Source: JBEVNX01 sp040507895 (GTDB lineage: Bacteria; Desulfobacterota; Binatia; JACPRU01). From it: a stretch of DNA of 9,699 nucleotides. How positions within the stretch are numbered: the first letter of the stretch is position 1; every line of letters starts with the position of its first letter. Location: positions 1 to 9,699 of the forward strand of contig JBEVNX010000215.1 in NCBI GenBank assembly GCA_040507895.1, read 5' to 3'. A program made the translations under genes and the position numbers. The notes under the pieces are model-generated. The model made no database searches. It had not been told where the DNA came from and saw nothing but the letters and a program-made list of their open reading frames with translations. This document shows positions 1 through 7,543 of this stretch, piece after piece.

Positions 1-695
1 TCACGAGCGCGCTCCTCCTCCACCTGCCCGAATTCCTCGCCCTCTCCGCGAACTCGCCGTTTTGGCGCGGTGAGGCGACCGGGCTCGCCTCGAGCCGGCA
101 GATGGTCTTCGCCGCGTTCCCGCGCTCGGGGCCGCCGCCCCGCTTCAGGGACTACGCCGATTACGCGGAGGTCGTCGGCCAGCTCGAGAAGACCGGCTGC
201 ATCGCCGACTACACGCACATCTGGTGGGACATCCGGCTCCATCCCCGCTTCGGCACGATCGAGATGCGTGTGATGGACGCAGTGACGCGGGTCGAGGAGA
301 CGGTCGCACTCACCGCCTACGTCCAGGCCCTGGTGAAGCACTACGCCGAGCGCTTCGAGTCCGGAAGCGAACTGCCCTCGTTCCACCGCATCCTGATCTC
401 CGAGAACAAGTGGCTCGGCGCGCGCTACGGCCTCGAGGCGCCGGTCATGGACCTGGCGACCGGCCGCAGGAACCGTGTGCCGGTCGCGCAGCTCATCCGG
501 CGAACGCTCAGGGAGATCGCCCCGCACGCCAAGGAGCTCGGGGCAGAGCGCGAGCTCGAGGGGGTCAAGGACATCCTCGCCAAGGGCAACGGCGCGGACC
601 GCCAGCTGCGCGTCTTCAACGCGAACCGCGACATCGTCGAGGTTGCGAGCGAGATCGCGGACGCAACCGAAGCGGCCGCCGTGACGACCGGATGA
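1..695 (+). CDS. Carboxylate-amine ligase, GCS2/YbdK family (5' partial)
   Basis: This is the C-terminal 230 residues of a glutamate-cysteine ligase type 2 (YbdK-like) enzyme. The frame is open from base 3 and the start lies outside the window. The family joins an amino-acid carboxylate to an amine, typically glutamate to cysteine with ATP, in the cytosol; EgtA and weak YbdK activities are the known precedents. Visible family hallmarks are LALSANSPFWRGEATGLASSR near the cut end, then a GPPPRF segment, a WWDIR motif and HPRFGTIEMRVMD, which lie in the ligase core. YbdK proteins are about 370 residues, so roughly 140 N-terminal residues are missing. The stop TGA (693-695) overlaps the ATG of the peroxiredoxin as ATGA, so the two are probably translationally coupled. 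The family is sure; the substrate is not, and gamma-glutamylcysteine synthesis is only one possibility. Confidence 0.9.
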   Translation, partial: TSALLLHLPEFLALSANSPFWRGEATGLASSRQMVFAAFPRSGPPPRFRDYADYAEVVGQLEKTGCIADYTHIWWDIRLHPRFGTIEMRVMDAVTRVEETVALTAYVQALVKHYAERFESGSELPSFHRILISENKWLGARYGLEAPVMDLATGRRNRVPVAQLIRRTLREIAPHAKELGAERELEGVKDILAKGNGADRQLRVFNANRDIVEVASEIADATEAAAVTTG

Positions 696-1153
696 TCGGA
701 GTCGGAGAGGCGGTCCCAGCCGCCCGCGTCTGGCTGACTCCCCGCGACGAAGCCCAGCTCGGCGAGCTGGCCGAGGGCTCTCCCTACATCCTCCTCTTCT
801 ACCTCTTCGACTGGTCGAGCACCTGAACGGACGAGTTCCTGCTCCTGCGTGACAGGGGTCACGAGTTTGAAGAGGCGGGCGTGAAGATCTTCGGGATCTC
901 CCGCGACAGCCCGTGGTCCCACGTCGCCTGGGCGCAGGCACTCGACCTCCGAACCGCGCTCCTCTCGGACTGGAACGGCGAGGTCGTCGGCGCGTTCGGC
1001 GTGGGGCACGAGTACCGCGGGATGGACGGAGTCGCCGAGCGGAGCGCCTTTCTCGTCGACGGACAGGGCATCATCCGCGGGTCATGGAGGTACGAGACGG
1101 GAGAGGTGCCCGACTTCGACGAGCTGCTGGCCGCCGCCCGCTCACTCTCGTAA
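692..1153 (+). CDS. Selenocysteine-containing peroxiredoxin (AhpE/BCP-like), in-frame TGA at codon 45
   Basis: A 153-residue thioredoxin-fold peroxidase is read from ATG 692 to TAA 1151-1153, with TGA 824-826 decoded as Sec45. Before the TGA the protein reads ILLFYLFDWSST and after it TDEFLLLRD. This aligns without gaps to the BCP pattern FYPxDDTxxCTxExxxFRD, placing the TGA on the peroxidatic cysteine. Further family marks are Glu48 (C+3), a GVKIFGISRD strand (63-72) and Arg117 in ERSAFLVDGQG. M. tuberculosis AhpE has Cys45 and Arg116, nearly the same numbering. Ser42 replaces the usual Thr and Leu38 the usual Pro of PxxxTxxC. No cysteine occurs anywhere, so there is no resolving Cys and an external thiol would be needed. 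Peroxide or hydroperoxide reduction in the cytosol is expected. The start overlaps the ligase stop (ATGA) and no strong ribosome site is visible. Alternatives are a Cys-to-stop mutation or a base error; the intact downstream frame and the hairpin argue for Sec. Confidence 0.85.
824..826 (+). other. UGA codon proposed to be recoded as selenocysteine
   Basis: This single TGA is the only stop in frame 2 between 692 and 1151. It replaces the codon for the catalytic cysteine of a peroxiredoxin and is flanked on both sides by well-matched family sequence. Recoding needs SelB and tRNA-Sec (selC), which are not in this window. If selenium is short, termination here would leave a 44-residue inactive peptide. 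Confidence 0.82.
848..863 (+). promoter_or_regulatory. Candidate bacterial SECIS stem-loop downstream of the UGA
   Basis: The RNA CGUGAC-AGGG-GUCACG forms a perfect 6-bp stem (848-853 with 858-863) around the tetraloop AGGG (854-857). Twenty-seven bases separate the UGA from the loop. As I recall it, the bacterial SECIS consensus asks for an upper stem of at least 4 bp, a G within the first two loop bases and 16-37 nt from UGA to loop; all three hold. The E. coli fdhF loop also begins AGG. A competing hairpin, CUCCUG (842-847) with CAGGGG (853-858) around CGUGA, is mutually exclusive and slightly weaker because of a G-U pair. Its loop would start 21 nt after the UGA. Both lie inside the coding sequence, as bacterial elements must. 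Confidence 0.6.
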
Positions 1154-3033
1154 CGCTGCTCTATACGGCCGCTGCCGTCGCCGCGACCTGGCCTGCGATC
1201 GGCTCGTTCGGAAGCGCGTTCATGGCGAGCGGCGGCGACGGCGACGGCGAGCCGCCGGCCGGCGATCACCTCCAGGCCGTGTACCGCCTGTGGCTCGTGG
1301 GGCACCAGCTGGCGAACGGCGCCGCGCCCTGGGAGGACCCCTACAGCTTTCAGCCGCTCGCCGAGCCGCAGACCGTGCTCGCCGGCTGGCCGTTCGGCCT
1401 CCTCTACTGGCCGCTCGGCGCTCTCTTCGGACCGGTCGTCGCGTGGAACCTCCTTCTCCTCGGGACGATCGTGGCAGCCGGCCTCGTCACTTATCTCTGG
1501 CTGCGCGCCATGGACCTGGGCCCCTGGGCCGCGGCGATCGGCGGGCTCGCGTTCGCGGTCGCGCCCTACCGGCTCGACCAGAGCGCCTCGGGCCACCTGC
1601 TCGGCTGGGCTTCGCTCTTCATCCCGCTCGCCCTGCTCGGGATCGAGCGTGCCCGCGTCGCGGGCACGCGGCGGCGGGCGCACGGCTGGGGAGCCCTGAC
1701 CGCCGCGGCGCTCGCCTCGATCGCGCTCTCAGGCCAGCTCCACCTCGCGCTCGGCGCGATCCCGTTCGTGCTCGCCTACGCGCTCGTCCGCCGCGGGCGG
1801 GTCGCACTGTTCTGGACATTGGGCGGCGCGCTCGCCGCCGCTGCGGTCGGTCTCGTCGTCCGCTACACGCTGATCGCCGGGTCGGCCGAGAACCAGGGCC
1901 GCTCGCTCTCCGACGTGCGCAAGTTCCAGGCTGAGTGGATAGACCTCTTCAACCGCTGGCACCGGCCAGGGAGCGAGGAGTTCGTCTATTTCGGCTGGCT
2001 GACGCCCGTCCTCGCGGTGGTCGGAGTGGTCGTTCTCTGGCGGGGACGGCGCTGGCTGGCCGTGCTGCTTGCGCTCGGCGCGCTCCTGCCGATCCTCCTC
2101 GCGCTCGGTACGAACCTCCCCACCTACTCGGTCCTCTGGCATGCGCTCCCGCCGCTCCGCTTCCCGCGGGTGCCCGAGCGCTTCATGCCGATCGCCGACC
2201 TCGCACTCGCCGCGCTCCTCGCGTTCGCCGCGGCGGAGCTCGCCCGGCGTGCAGGTAGGCGCGGTGCTGTCGTCGCGGCGGGGCTGCTCGTGCTCGTCGC
2301 CCTCGACCTCGGCGCGCAGCCGGTCTCCGCGACCGCGGCCGACCCCGACAACGCCGCGTATGCCGCCCTGAGGCCGGGCCGGGCCCTCGCACTCCCGCTC
2401 TTCGACCCGGGAATCCACTACGGGAGCGTCTACGACTACTACGAGCTCCAGGCGCCGCGCGAGCGGCCGCAGGGCTACAACACACTTGGGCCGCGAAGCG
2501 CCTATTCCTTCGCCTTCGCGCACAACCGCATCGGGTGCGGAGTCTGGGAACCCGGCGACGAGGCGGCCCTCGACCGGCTCGGCGTGCGAAACGTCCTCCT
2601 CCACCGAGGCGTCTACGACCAGGCGGGCGACCGATCGGCCTGGTTCGCCTGGCGCGGGCTGGAAGCGGCCGGCTGGGCTCCGACGGCAGAGGGCGGCGCT
2701 GTCACGCTGTTCGAGCGGGGCTTGTCGTCGGCCCCGCCACCCTTTGCCGAGCCTTCACGCACCGAGCCCGTCTTCTGCCAGGGGTGGCGAGACGGGAGGA
2801 TGAACGAGCTCCAGGCGCCGCTTTGGGTCTACGGGCGCGGGCCGTTCACGTTCACGTTCACCAGCGACCAGCCGATGCACGTCGAAGTGTCATCGGTCGA
2901 CTGGTCGGTGCAGTACGTCGTCGAAGTCAACGGCGAAGCGGACACGCGCAGCTTCACGTTCGAGAGTGAGGGCTGGCACCCCGTCGTCATCGACGCTTCG
3001 AGACCGGGGGTCAATCTCACCGTTCACTCGTAG
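1084..3033 (+). CDS. Polytopic membrane protein, membrane glycosyltransferase-like (GT-C/YfhO type)
   Basis: A 649-residue integral membrane protein. A basic N-terminus (RLRRAAGRR, residues 10-18) precedes the first membrane helix (about 20-38). A loop with DHLQAVYRLWLVGHQL (61-76) follows, then about ten further hydrophobic segments to residue 408, including NLLLLGTIVAAGLVTYLWL and AFAVAPYRLDQ. PPLRFPRVPERFMPIADLAL (356-375) is typical of large bacterial YfhO-like or GT-C-like proteins. Residues 410-649 form an extracytoplasmic domain ending in beta-rich sequence (FTFTFTSDQ to the C-terminus). Such proteins usually handle lipid-linked sugars or cell-surface glycans, but the substrate cannot be read here. 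ATG 1084 is chosen because it is the last ATG that keeps helix one; it overlaps the peroxiredoxin by 70 nt and has no clear ribosome site. A CTG at 1156 or GTG at 913 is possible. Confidence 0.72.
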   Translation: MEVRDGRGARLRRAAGRRPLTLVTLLYTAAAVAATWPAIGSFGSAFMASGGDGDGEPPAGDHLQAVYRLWLVGHQLANGAAPWEDPYSFQPLAEPQTVLAGWPFGLLYWPLGALFGPVVAWNLLLLGTIVAAGLVTYLWLRAMDLGPWAAAIGGLAFAVAPYRLDQSASGHLLGWASLFIPLALLGIERARVAGTRRRAHGWGALTAAALASIALSGQLHLALGAIPFVLAYALVRRGRVALFWTLGGALAAAAVGLVVRYTLIAGSAENQGRSLSDVRKFQAEWIDLFNRWHRPGSEEFVYFGWLTPVLAVVGVVVLWRGRRWLAVLLALGALLPILLALGTNLPTYSVLWHALPPLRFPRVPERFMPIADLALAALLAFAAAELARRAGRRGAVVAAGLLVLVALDLGAQPVSATAADPDNAAYAALRPGRALALPLFDPGIHYGSVYDYYELQAPRERPQGYNTLGPRSAYSFAFAHNRIGCGVWEPGDEAALDRLGVRNVLLHRGVYDQAGDRSAWFAWRGLEAAGWAPTAEGGAVTLFERGLSSAPPPFAEPSRTEPVFCQGWRDGRMNELQAPLWVYGRGPFTFTFTSDQPMHVEVSSVDWSVQYVVEVNGEADTRSFTFESEGWHPVVIDASRPGVNLTVHS

Positions 3034-3081
3034 GAAGCGCGTCAACGCCGAAGTCGCGGAGGCGCTCGCGCAGGTTGATGG
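3034..3081. other. Convergent intergenic gap, no clear terminator
   Basis: Forty-eight bases separate the two converging blocks. A 5-bp inverted repeat, AGCGC (3036-3040) and GCGCT (3062-3066), has a long loop and no T tract. GTCAAC (3041-3046) could pair with GTTGAT further on. Neither makes a convincing intrinsic terminator, so a Rho-type mechanism or a terminator inside a gene end is possible. Confidence 0.4.
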
Positions 3082-4416
3082 CTAGAGGTCGACGAGCGCC
3101 GGCGGACGCAGAAGCTCCGACGGGGCATCGGGCACCTGGCCGAGCGGCCGTGAGGCGACACCTTCGATGGAGCGCATTCCCGGGATGAAAAGCGCGCCCA
3201 ACGTGGCCACTGCACCGATAGCCGCAGCGCCGACGAGCGTCGCCCGGGCGCCGATGGCTTCCGCCACCGGAGCGGTGAGCGCAAAGGAAAGCGGCAAGAG
3301 CCCGATCGAGATCAGCCAGTCAAGGCTCGAAACGCGGCCAAGCATGGAGGCCGGGACGTGGCGCTGCTTGATCGTCGCCCAGATGATCGTGCCAGCGGTC
3401 TCGAGCGCGTTGAAGACAAGGCACGCGACCATCAGCTGCCACGAGGAGGTCGCAAGGCCGTAGCCGGCGACCGCAAGGGTCGCAACCGTCCAGGTCGCAT
3501 ACATGATCGTGACGTCGCGGCGCGGATGACCCCACTGCCCCATGAACAGCGCACCGCCAATGGCGCCGATGCCGCCCGCCGCGAAGACGAGGCCGAGGTC
3601 ACGCGCCGAAGCACCGAGGTCGTTCTTGACCACGTAAGGAAGAAGGACCTCGGCAGGGCCGAGGAAGCAGAGGTAGGCAATCGCAGCCGAGAGCAGCGTG
3701 CCCCAGAGCCACACGCGGCGGGCCACGAAGCGAAGCCCGGCCTTCATCGCCGCCACGGGCGACTCCGACTCCCCGCCGGCACCGCGGAGAGGCGGCCGGA
3801 TCATCCACACCGCGACCGTCGACGCGGCGAACGACGCGGAGTCGAGCGCAAACGCCGTTCCGGAGCCGAGCCCGGCGACCATGGCCCCGCCGATTGCGGG
3901 CCCGACAAGGCGAAGCGCGATCGGACGCACGAACTGGTCGAGGGAGTTCGCCGCCGGAAGGTCTTGCGAGGGAACGATGTCAGGCACCACCGCCTCGAAG
4001 GCCGGAATGAAGAACGCGGTTCCTACGCCATAGACCGCGACAACGATCACCAGTTGCCAGAAGGTGAGAGCACCGGTCAACGAGAGAACGGCGAGCACCC
4101 CGATGACGACCGCCCGCCCGAAGTCCGCCCAGAGCATGACGAGGCGACGGTCGACGCGGTCGCTGAGCATCCCGGCCGGCAGCAGGAACGCGATCGTGGG
4201 GAGGGTCATCCCGATGCCGAGGATCGAGAGTGCAGCCGGTGCGTTCCACAACGCGTATGCCTCCCAGGCCATCGCGACGAGGAAGATGCCGTCACCCAGG
4301 AGCGAAATCGTCATCCCCGCCCAGAGGATGCGGAAGTCCCGATGCCTCAGCGGCGCGAGCAGATTGATGCGCGAGAAGCCGCCGGGGCGGTCGAGCGACT
4401 CGTGGCTATGCTGCAC
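3082..4416 (-). CDS. MFS exporter, EntS/MFS_3-like
   Basis: A 444-residue major facilitator with about twelve hydrophobic segments. After a short cytosolic head, LLAPLRHRDFRILWAGMTIS (19-38) is the characteristic entry into helix one of the EntS/MFS_3 drug and siderophore exporters. The loop-2 motif A is seen as GMLSDRVDRR (82-91). A family-like segment, LPAANSLDQFVRPIALRLVG (153-172), sits in the N-terminal half, and a cytosolic loop near 208-222 divides the halves. The predicted role is proton-driven export of a small molecule across the plasma membrane; the substrate is unknown. The start is GTG 4416, with GAGG nine bases upstream (minus strand) as ribosome site. It overlaps the stop of the GGDEF/EAL gene by 11 nt, so it is very likely the last cistron of that operon. 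The last 25 residues are hydrophilic and not conserved-looking. Confidence 0.88.
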   Translation of the reverse strand: MQHSHESLDRPGGFSRINLLAPLRHRDFRILWAGMTISLLGDGIFLVAMAWEAYALWNAPAALSILGIGMTLPTIAFLLPAGMLSDRVDRRLVMLWADFGRAVVIGVLAVLSLTGALTFWQLVIVVAVYGVGTAFFIPAFEAVVPDIVPSQDLPAANSLDQFVRPIALRLVGPAIGGAMVAGLGSGTAFALDSASFAASTVAVWMIRPPLRGAGGESESPVAAMKAGLRFVARRVWLWGTLLSAAIAYLCFLGPAEVLLPYVVKNDLGASARDLGLVFAAGGIGAIGGALFMGQWGHPRRDVTIMYATWTVATLAVAGYGLATSSWQLMVACLVFNALETAGTIIWATIKQRHVPASMLGRVSSLDWLISIGLLPLSFALTAPVAEAIGARATLVGAAAIGAVATLGALFIPGMRSIEGVASRPLGQVPDAPSELLRPPALVDL

Positions 4417-7400
4417 TGCCTGCGACCTCGTCGAGACCGGTGTCCAGGTACTCGAACAGGTCGTCGCGGCTCATCGGCTTCGCAAAGAAGAAACCCTGGC
4501 CGAGCTCGCACCCGAGATCTCGAAGCGAGCCGATCTGCTCCGGGAATTCGATCCCCTCAGCGACGACCTCGAGGTTGAGACTGTTCCCCATCGCGATGAT
4601 GGCTCCCGCGAGACCAGAGTCCTCGTGCTCCTTCGTCAGGAATGCTCGGTCCATCTTGAGGATGTCGACCGGGAACCGGCTCAAATACGAGAGGGACGAG
4701 TAACCGGTCCCGAAGTCGTCCATGGCGAGCAGGATCCCTAGCTCCTTCAGCTCGTGTAGCCGGGCGACCGCGAGATCCGTGTCGGCCATCATCACGCTCT
4801 CGGTGATCTCGAGGACGAGGGAGGACGGCGGGAGGTCGCTCGAGACGAGCGCATTGCGCACGTCGTCGACGATCGTTTCCGACTGCAATTGCTTGACCGA
4901 AAGGTTGACGCTCACCGTCAGGAGGCGCTCATTGCTCGACCGCCGGTGCAGGTCGGCGGCCTGGCGGCAAGCCTGCTCGAGGACCCAGCGGCCGATCGGG
5001 ATGATCAGGCCTGTCTCCTCGGCGAGCGGGATGAAGCTGAGCGGCGGAATCATCCCGCGCTCCGGGTGCATCCACCGCAGCAAGGCCTCGACGCCGTAGT
5101 CGGTGCGCGTCGAAAGGTTGACCACCGGCTGGTAGTAGATCTCGAGCTGCTCGAACTCCAGAGCCCGCTGGAGCTGAGCCTGCAGCTCGAGCCGCTCGAC
5201 GACCTGCTCGTGCATCGTCGGCTCGAACACACGGTAGCTCCCCTTGCTGTCCCGCTTCGCCATGTACATCGCGACGTCCGCGTTGCGGAGGAGCTCCTCG
5301 GCGTCTGGGGTCCCGAAGTCGTTGCCGGCCAGGCAGATACCGACGCTCGCTCTTGGATACACCTGCTTCGCATCCACCTCGTATGGGGCCTCGAGCCCGG
5401 CGAGGACGCGCGCGGCAACGTCGGCAGCGTCCGCGGAGTCGTTGATGCCGTCCAGGAGGATGGCGAATTCGTCTCCGCCGAAGCGCGCGACGGTGTCTGC
5501 CGGGCGCACGGCGATCTCGAGACGTCGCCCCACTTCCTGGAGAACGGTGTCGCCGGCCGCGTGACCTAGGCTGTCATTCACCGTCTTGAAATCGTCGAGG
5601 TCGATGAACATGACCCCGATCGACGGGCCGCCCCGGAGCGAGCGCATGATCGAGTGCTGCACGCGGTCGGCAAAGAGCGCGCGGTTCGCGAGATTCGTGA
5701 CCGGATCGTGGAATGCCTGATGGGCGAGCTGCTCCTCGAACGCCTTGCGCTCGCTGACGTCGCGGCTGTTCAGGACGATGCCGCGCACGTGCTCGTCCTG
5801 GAGGAGGTCGGTGTGCTGTACCTCGAACTGAAGCCAGGTCCCGTCCCGGTGACGGAGGCTACATTCGATCACGTGGGTCTCGGCACCTCCGCCCGCATAC
5901 GCGTCCCCCACACCCGACAGAATCTGCGTTAGCCGGGGACGGTCGGTCGGCGCGAGGATTCGGGCGAACTGTGTCCCTTCCATCTCATGTGGCCGATAGC
6001 CGAGCACGCGCTCGACCGATGGGCTCTGGTACGTGACCTCCCCGTGGGCATCCAGCACGGTGATCAAGTCGCTGGAATGCGCCACAAGCGAACGGAATCG
6101 GGCCTCGCTTTGGCGTCGGTGGAGATCCTCAGCGAGCGTCGCTCCTTCGAGGGCGAGCGACACCTGGCTGCTCAAGGACTCGAGTGAGTCGACGAGCTCG
6201 CGTGCGATCGGGGTCCGTGCAGAGAGGAAGAGAACACCGCGCATCTCGTCGCGCACCGAGAGCGGCAAGAACAGGGCGACTGCGCTCCCGGTCGCCCGCA
6301 AACCATCGAGAACCTCGGCGGGAACGCTCGAGCTCCAGCGCTGCGTGGGCGCCGACACCGACTCGAGTAGCCAGCGGTTCGCATCCTTGGTGAGCGCCCA
6401 GCCCTCGTCGGACTCCGTTGCCGCGACAATGAACGCACCTTCCGGCTGATACAGGACGAGGCGAGCACTCACCTCTCCTTCGACGAGCGTGTGGACGGCA
6501 GAGACCGCGGCGCGGTTGACCTGGTCCCGGCCCGCCGCGGCGACCAGGTCGACCCCCGCCGCTCGAAGGGCGAGCTCGCGGGCGGCGGCGCGCGCTTCCT
6601 GACGGACAAGTCCCGCCATTCGCAAGACCACGAGGAGGAAGAGGATCGCCGACGCGAAGATCAGGACGAGCAAGTCGGTATCGCCCCAGGCCTGCCAGGC
6701 ACGGATTCCCGGCGCGATCAGACACGCGCCCGCGAGAAGGCCCAGCCTCAGCGGCGTGAGGCGCGTCCGATCCTCCAGGGCCGGCTCCTCGAGTGTCCGC
6801 ATGGACGGGTGCAGCGCCGCCGCTCCCCAGAGGAGGTAGTAGACGATCCATCCGAAGTCGTAGCTGAGCTGGTGGTTGTACGCGTCGGTGAGGAGCGCAT
6901 AGGTGTAGGCGGAGTCCACTGCGAGGAGCGAGACGATGCTCCCGATGAGCAGGTAGAAGGCCGGGGCGCGCTTGCCCTGATCCACAGCGAGCCGGATCGC
7001 CGCCGCCAGGAGCAAGATGTCTCCCAGTGGGTAGGCGGCCGAGACCGCCTTCTCGAACGCGGTGAGGCCGGAGAGGTGGATGTTCGGTGCGACGAGGAAG
7101 ACCCACGAGATGAGACCGATGCCGACGGTGAGGATCAGTGAGTCGATCATCCCGGCGCGGTCGCCTCTCGGGTTTCGCCGCTTGACGAGGATCAGCAGGC
7201 CGCCGACGAGGGCCGGATAGACCGTCAGGTAGATCGCGTCGCCGAGCGACGGGAATTCGACATCGGCGCCGAATACCTTCGGATAGCTGTACGTGTAGAG
7301 GTCGCCGGCGAAAAACAGGAACTGGCCGATGATGAAGAGGAACCAAGCCGCGCGCGCCCTCGGCCGGTGCAGATAGATGCCGACTGCGATTGCGATCGAG

Positions 7401-7543
7401 GACGAGAGCCCGAGGAGGTTGATCAGCGGTCCGTTGCCCTGGAGCGGCGGGAACCACATGTAGGCCGCGGTCAGCACGGCGCCCAGGCCGAGGTAGGCGA
7501 TCCAGAGGCGCTTGCGCCAGTTCACCGAGCGAAAGTGCTTCAT
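4406..7543 (-). CDS. Membrane-anchored GAF-like/PAS/GGDEF/EAL c-di-GMP protein
   Basis: A 1045-residue bifunctional c-di-GMP enzyme. Residues 12-310 contain about ten hydrophobic segments forming an N-terminal membrane sensor. Residues about 325-470 look like a GAF domain and 478-600 are a PAS domain (SEARFRSLVAHSSDLITVLD, then SPSVERVLGY). GGDEF covers about 605-775: the active site GGDEF is intact (689-693), and RPAD (680-683) five residues before it is an intact inhibitory RxxD I-site. EAL covers about 785-1035, with EALLRW (819-824), NLS, EITES, DDFGTGYSSL (942-951), LKMD, AEGIE and QGFFFAKP all present, so cyclase and phosphodiesterase may both work. ATG 7543 is chosen because it overlaps the TGA of the PLP enzyme (ATGA) and begins just before the first helix. 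Only a weak ribosome site exists, which fits translational coupling. It probably senses a membrane, small-molecule or redox signal. Confidence 0.93.
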   Translation of the reverse strand: MKHFRSVNWRKRLWIAYLGLGAVLTAAYMWFPPLQGNGPLINLLGLSSSIAIAVGIYLHRPRARAAWFLFIIGQFLFFAGDLYTYSYPKVFGADVEFPSLGDAIYLTVYPALVGGLLILVKRRNPRGDRAGMIDSLILTVGIGLISWVFLVAPNIHLSGLTAFEKAVSAAYPLGDILLLAAAIRLAVDQGKRAPAFYLLIGSIVSLLAVDSAYTYALLTDAYNHQLSYDFGWIVYYLLWGAAALHPSMRTLEEPALEDRTRLTPLRLGLLAGACLIAPGIRAWQAWGDTDLLVLIFASAILFLLVVLRMAGLVRQEARAAARELALRAAGVDLVAAAGRDQVNRAAVSAVHTLVEGEVSARLVLYQPEGAFIVAATESDEGWALTKDANRWLLESVSAPTQRWSSSVPAEVLDGLRATGSAVALFLPLSVRDEMRGVLFLSARTPIARELVDSLESLSSQVSLALEGATLAEDLHRRQSEARFRSLVAHSSDLITVLDAHGEVTYQSPSVERVLGYRPHEMEGTQFARILAPTDRPRLTQILSGVGDAYAGGGAETHVIECSLRHRDGTWLQFEVQHTDLLQDEHVRGIVLNSRDVSERKAFEEQLAHQAFHDPVTNLANRALFADRVQHSIMRSLRGGPSIGVMFIDLDDFKTVNDSLGHAAGDTVLQEVGRRLEIAVRPADTVARFGGDEFAILLDGINDSADAADVAARVLAGLEAPYEVDAKQVYPRASVGICLAGNDFGTPDAEELLRNADVAMYMAKRDSKGSYRVFEPTMHEQVVERLELQAQLQRALEFEQLEIYYQPVVNLSTRTDYGVEALLRWMHPERGMIPPLSFIPLAEETGLIIPIGRWVLEQACRQAADLHRRSSNERLLTVSVNLSVKQLQSETIVDDVRNALVSSDLPPSSLVLEITESVMMADTDLAVARLHELKELGILLAMDDFGTGYSSLSYLSRFPVDILKMDRAFLTKEHEDSGLAGAIIAMGNSLNLEVVAEGIEFPEQIGSLRDLGCELGQGFFFAKPMSRDDLFEYLDTGLDEVAGSAA

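Noticed and set aside
881..1153. Stand-alone 90-residue gene starting at GTG 881
   Set aside because: It begins in the middle of the peroxiredoxin fold, lacks the catalytic segment, and is in the same frame as 692-823. It is better read as the C-terminal part of the Sec protein.
692..1153. Pseudogene or base error explaining the TGA
   Set aside because: Not excluded, but the stop falls precisely on the catalytic Cys codon, the rest of the frame is undamaged, and a SECIS-like hairpin follows. A random mutation would rarely give all three.
2845..2862. Three tandem TTCACG/C hexamers
   Set aside because: They encode alternating Phe-Thr in a beta strand of the membrane protein's outer domain. 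They are too short and in-frame to be a repeat of note.
3038..3084. Short coding-like remnant in the convergent gap, open on both strands
   Set aside because: Frame 2 reads VNAEVAEALAQVDG before a stop and the minus strand reads INLRERLRDFGVDALP. Both are too short and lack a start or recognisable family; high GC alone can produce this.
3358..4578. Long plus-strand open frame opposite the MFS and EAL genes
   Set aside because: Its product is very rich in Arg, Asp and Glu with no domain, and it is a GC-driven shadow of clear minus-strand genes.
6129..7457. Long minus-strand open frame overlapping the GGDEF/EAL gene
   Set aside because: It is out of frame with the recognised membrane and GAF-like/PAS sequence and its product is low-complexity Arg/Pro/Gly.
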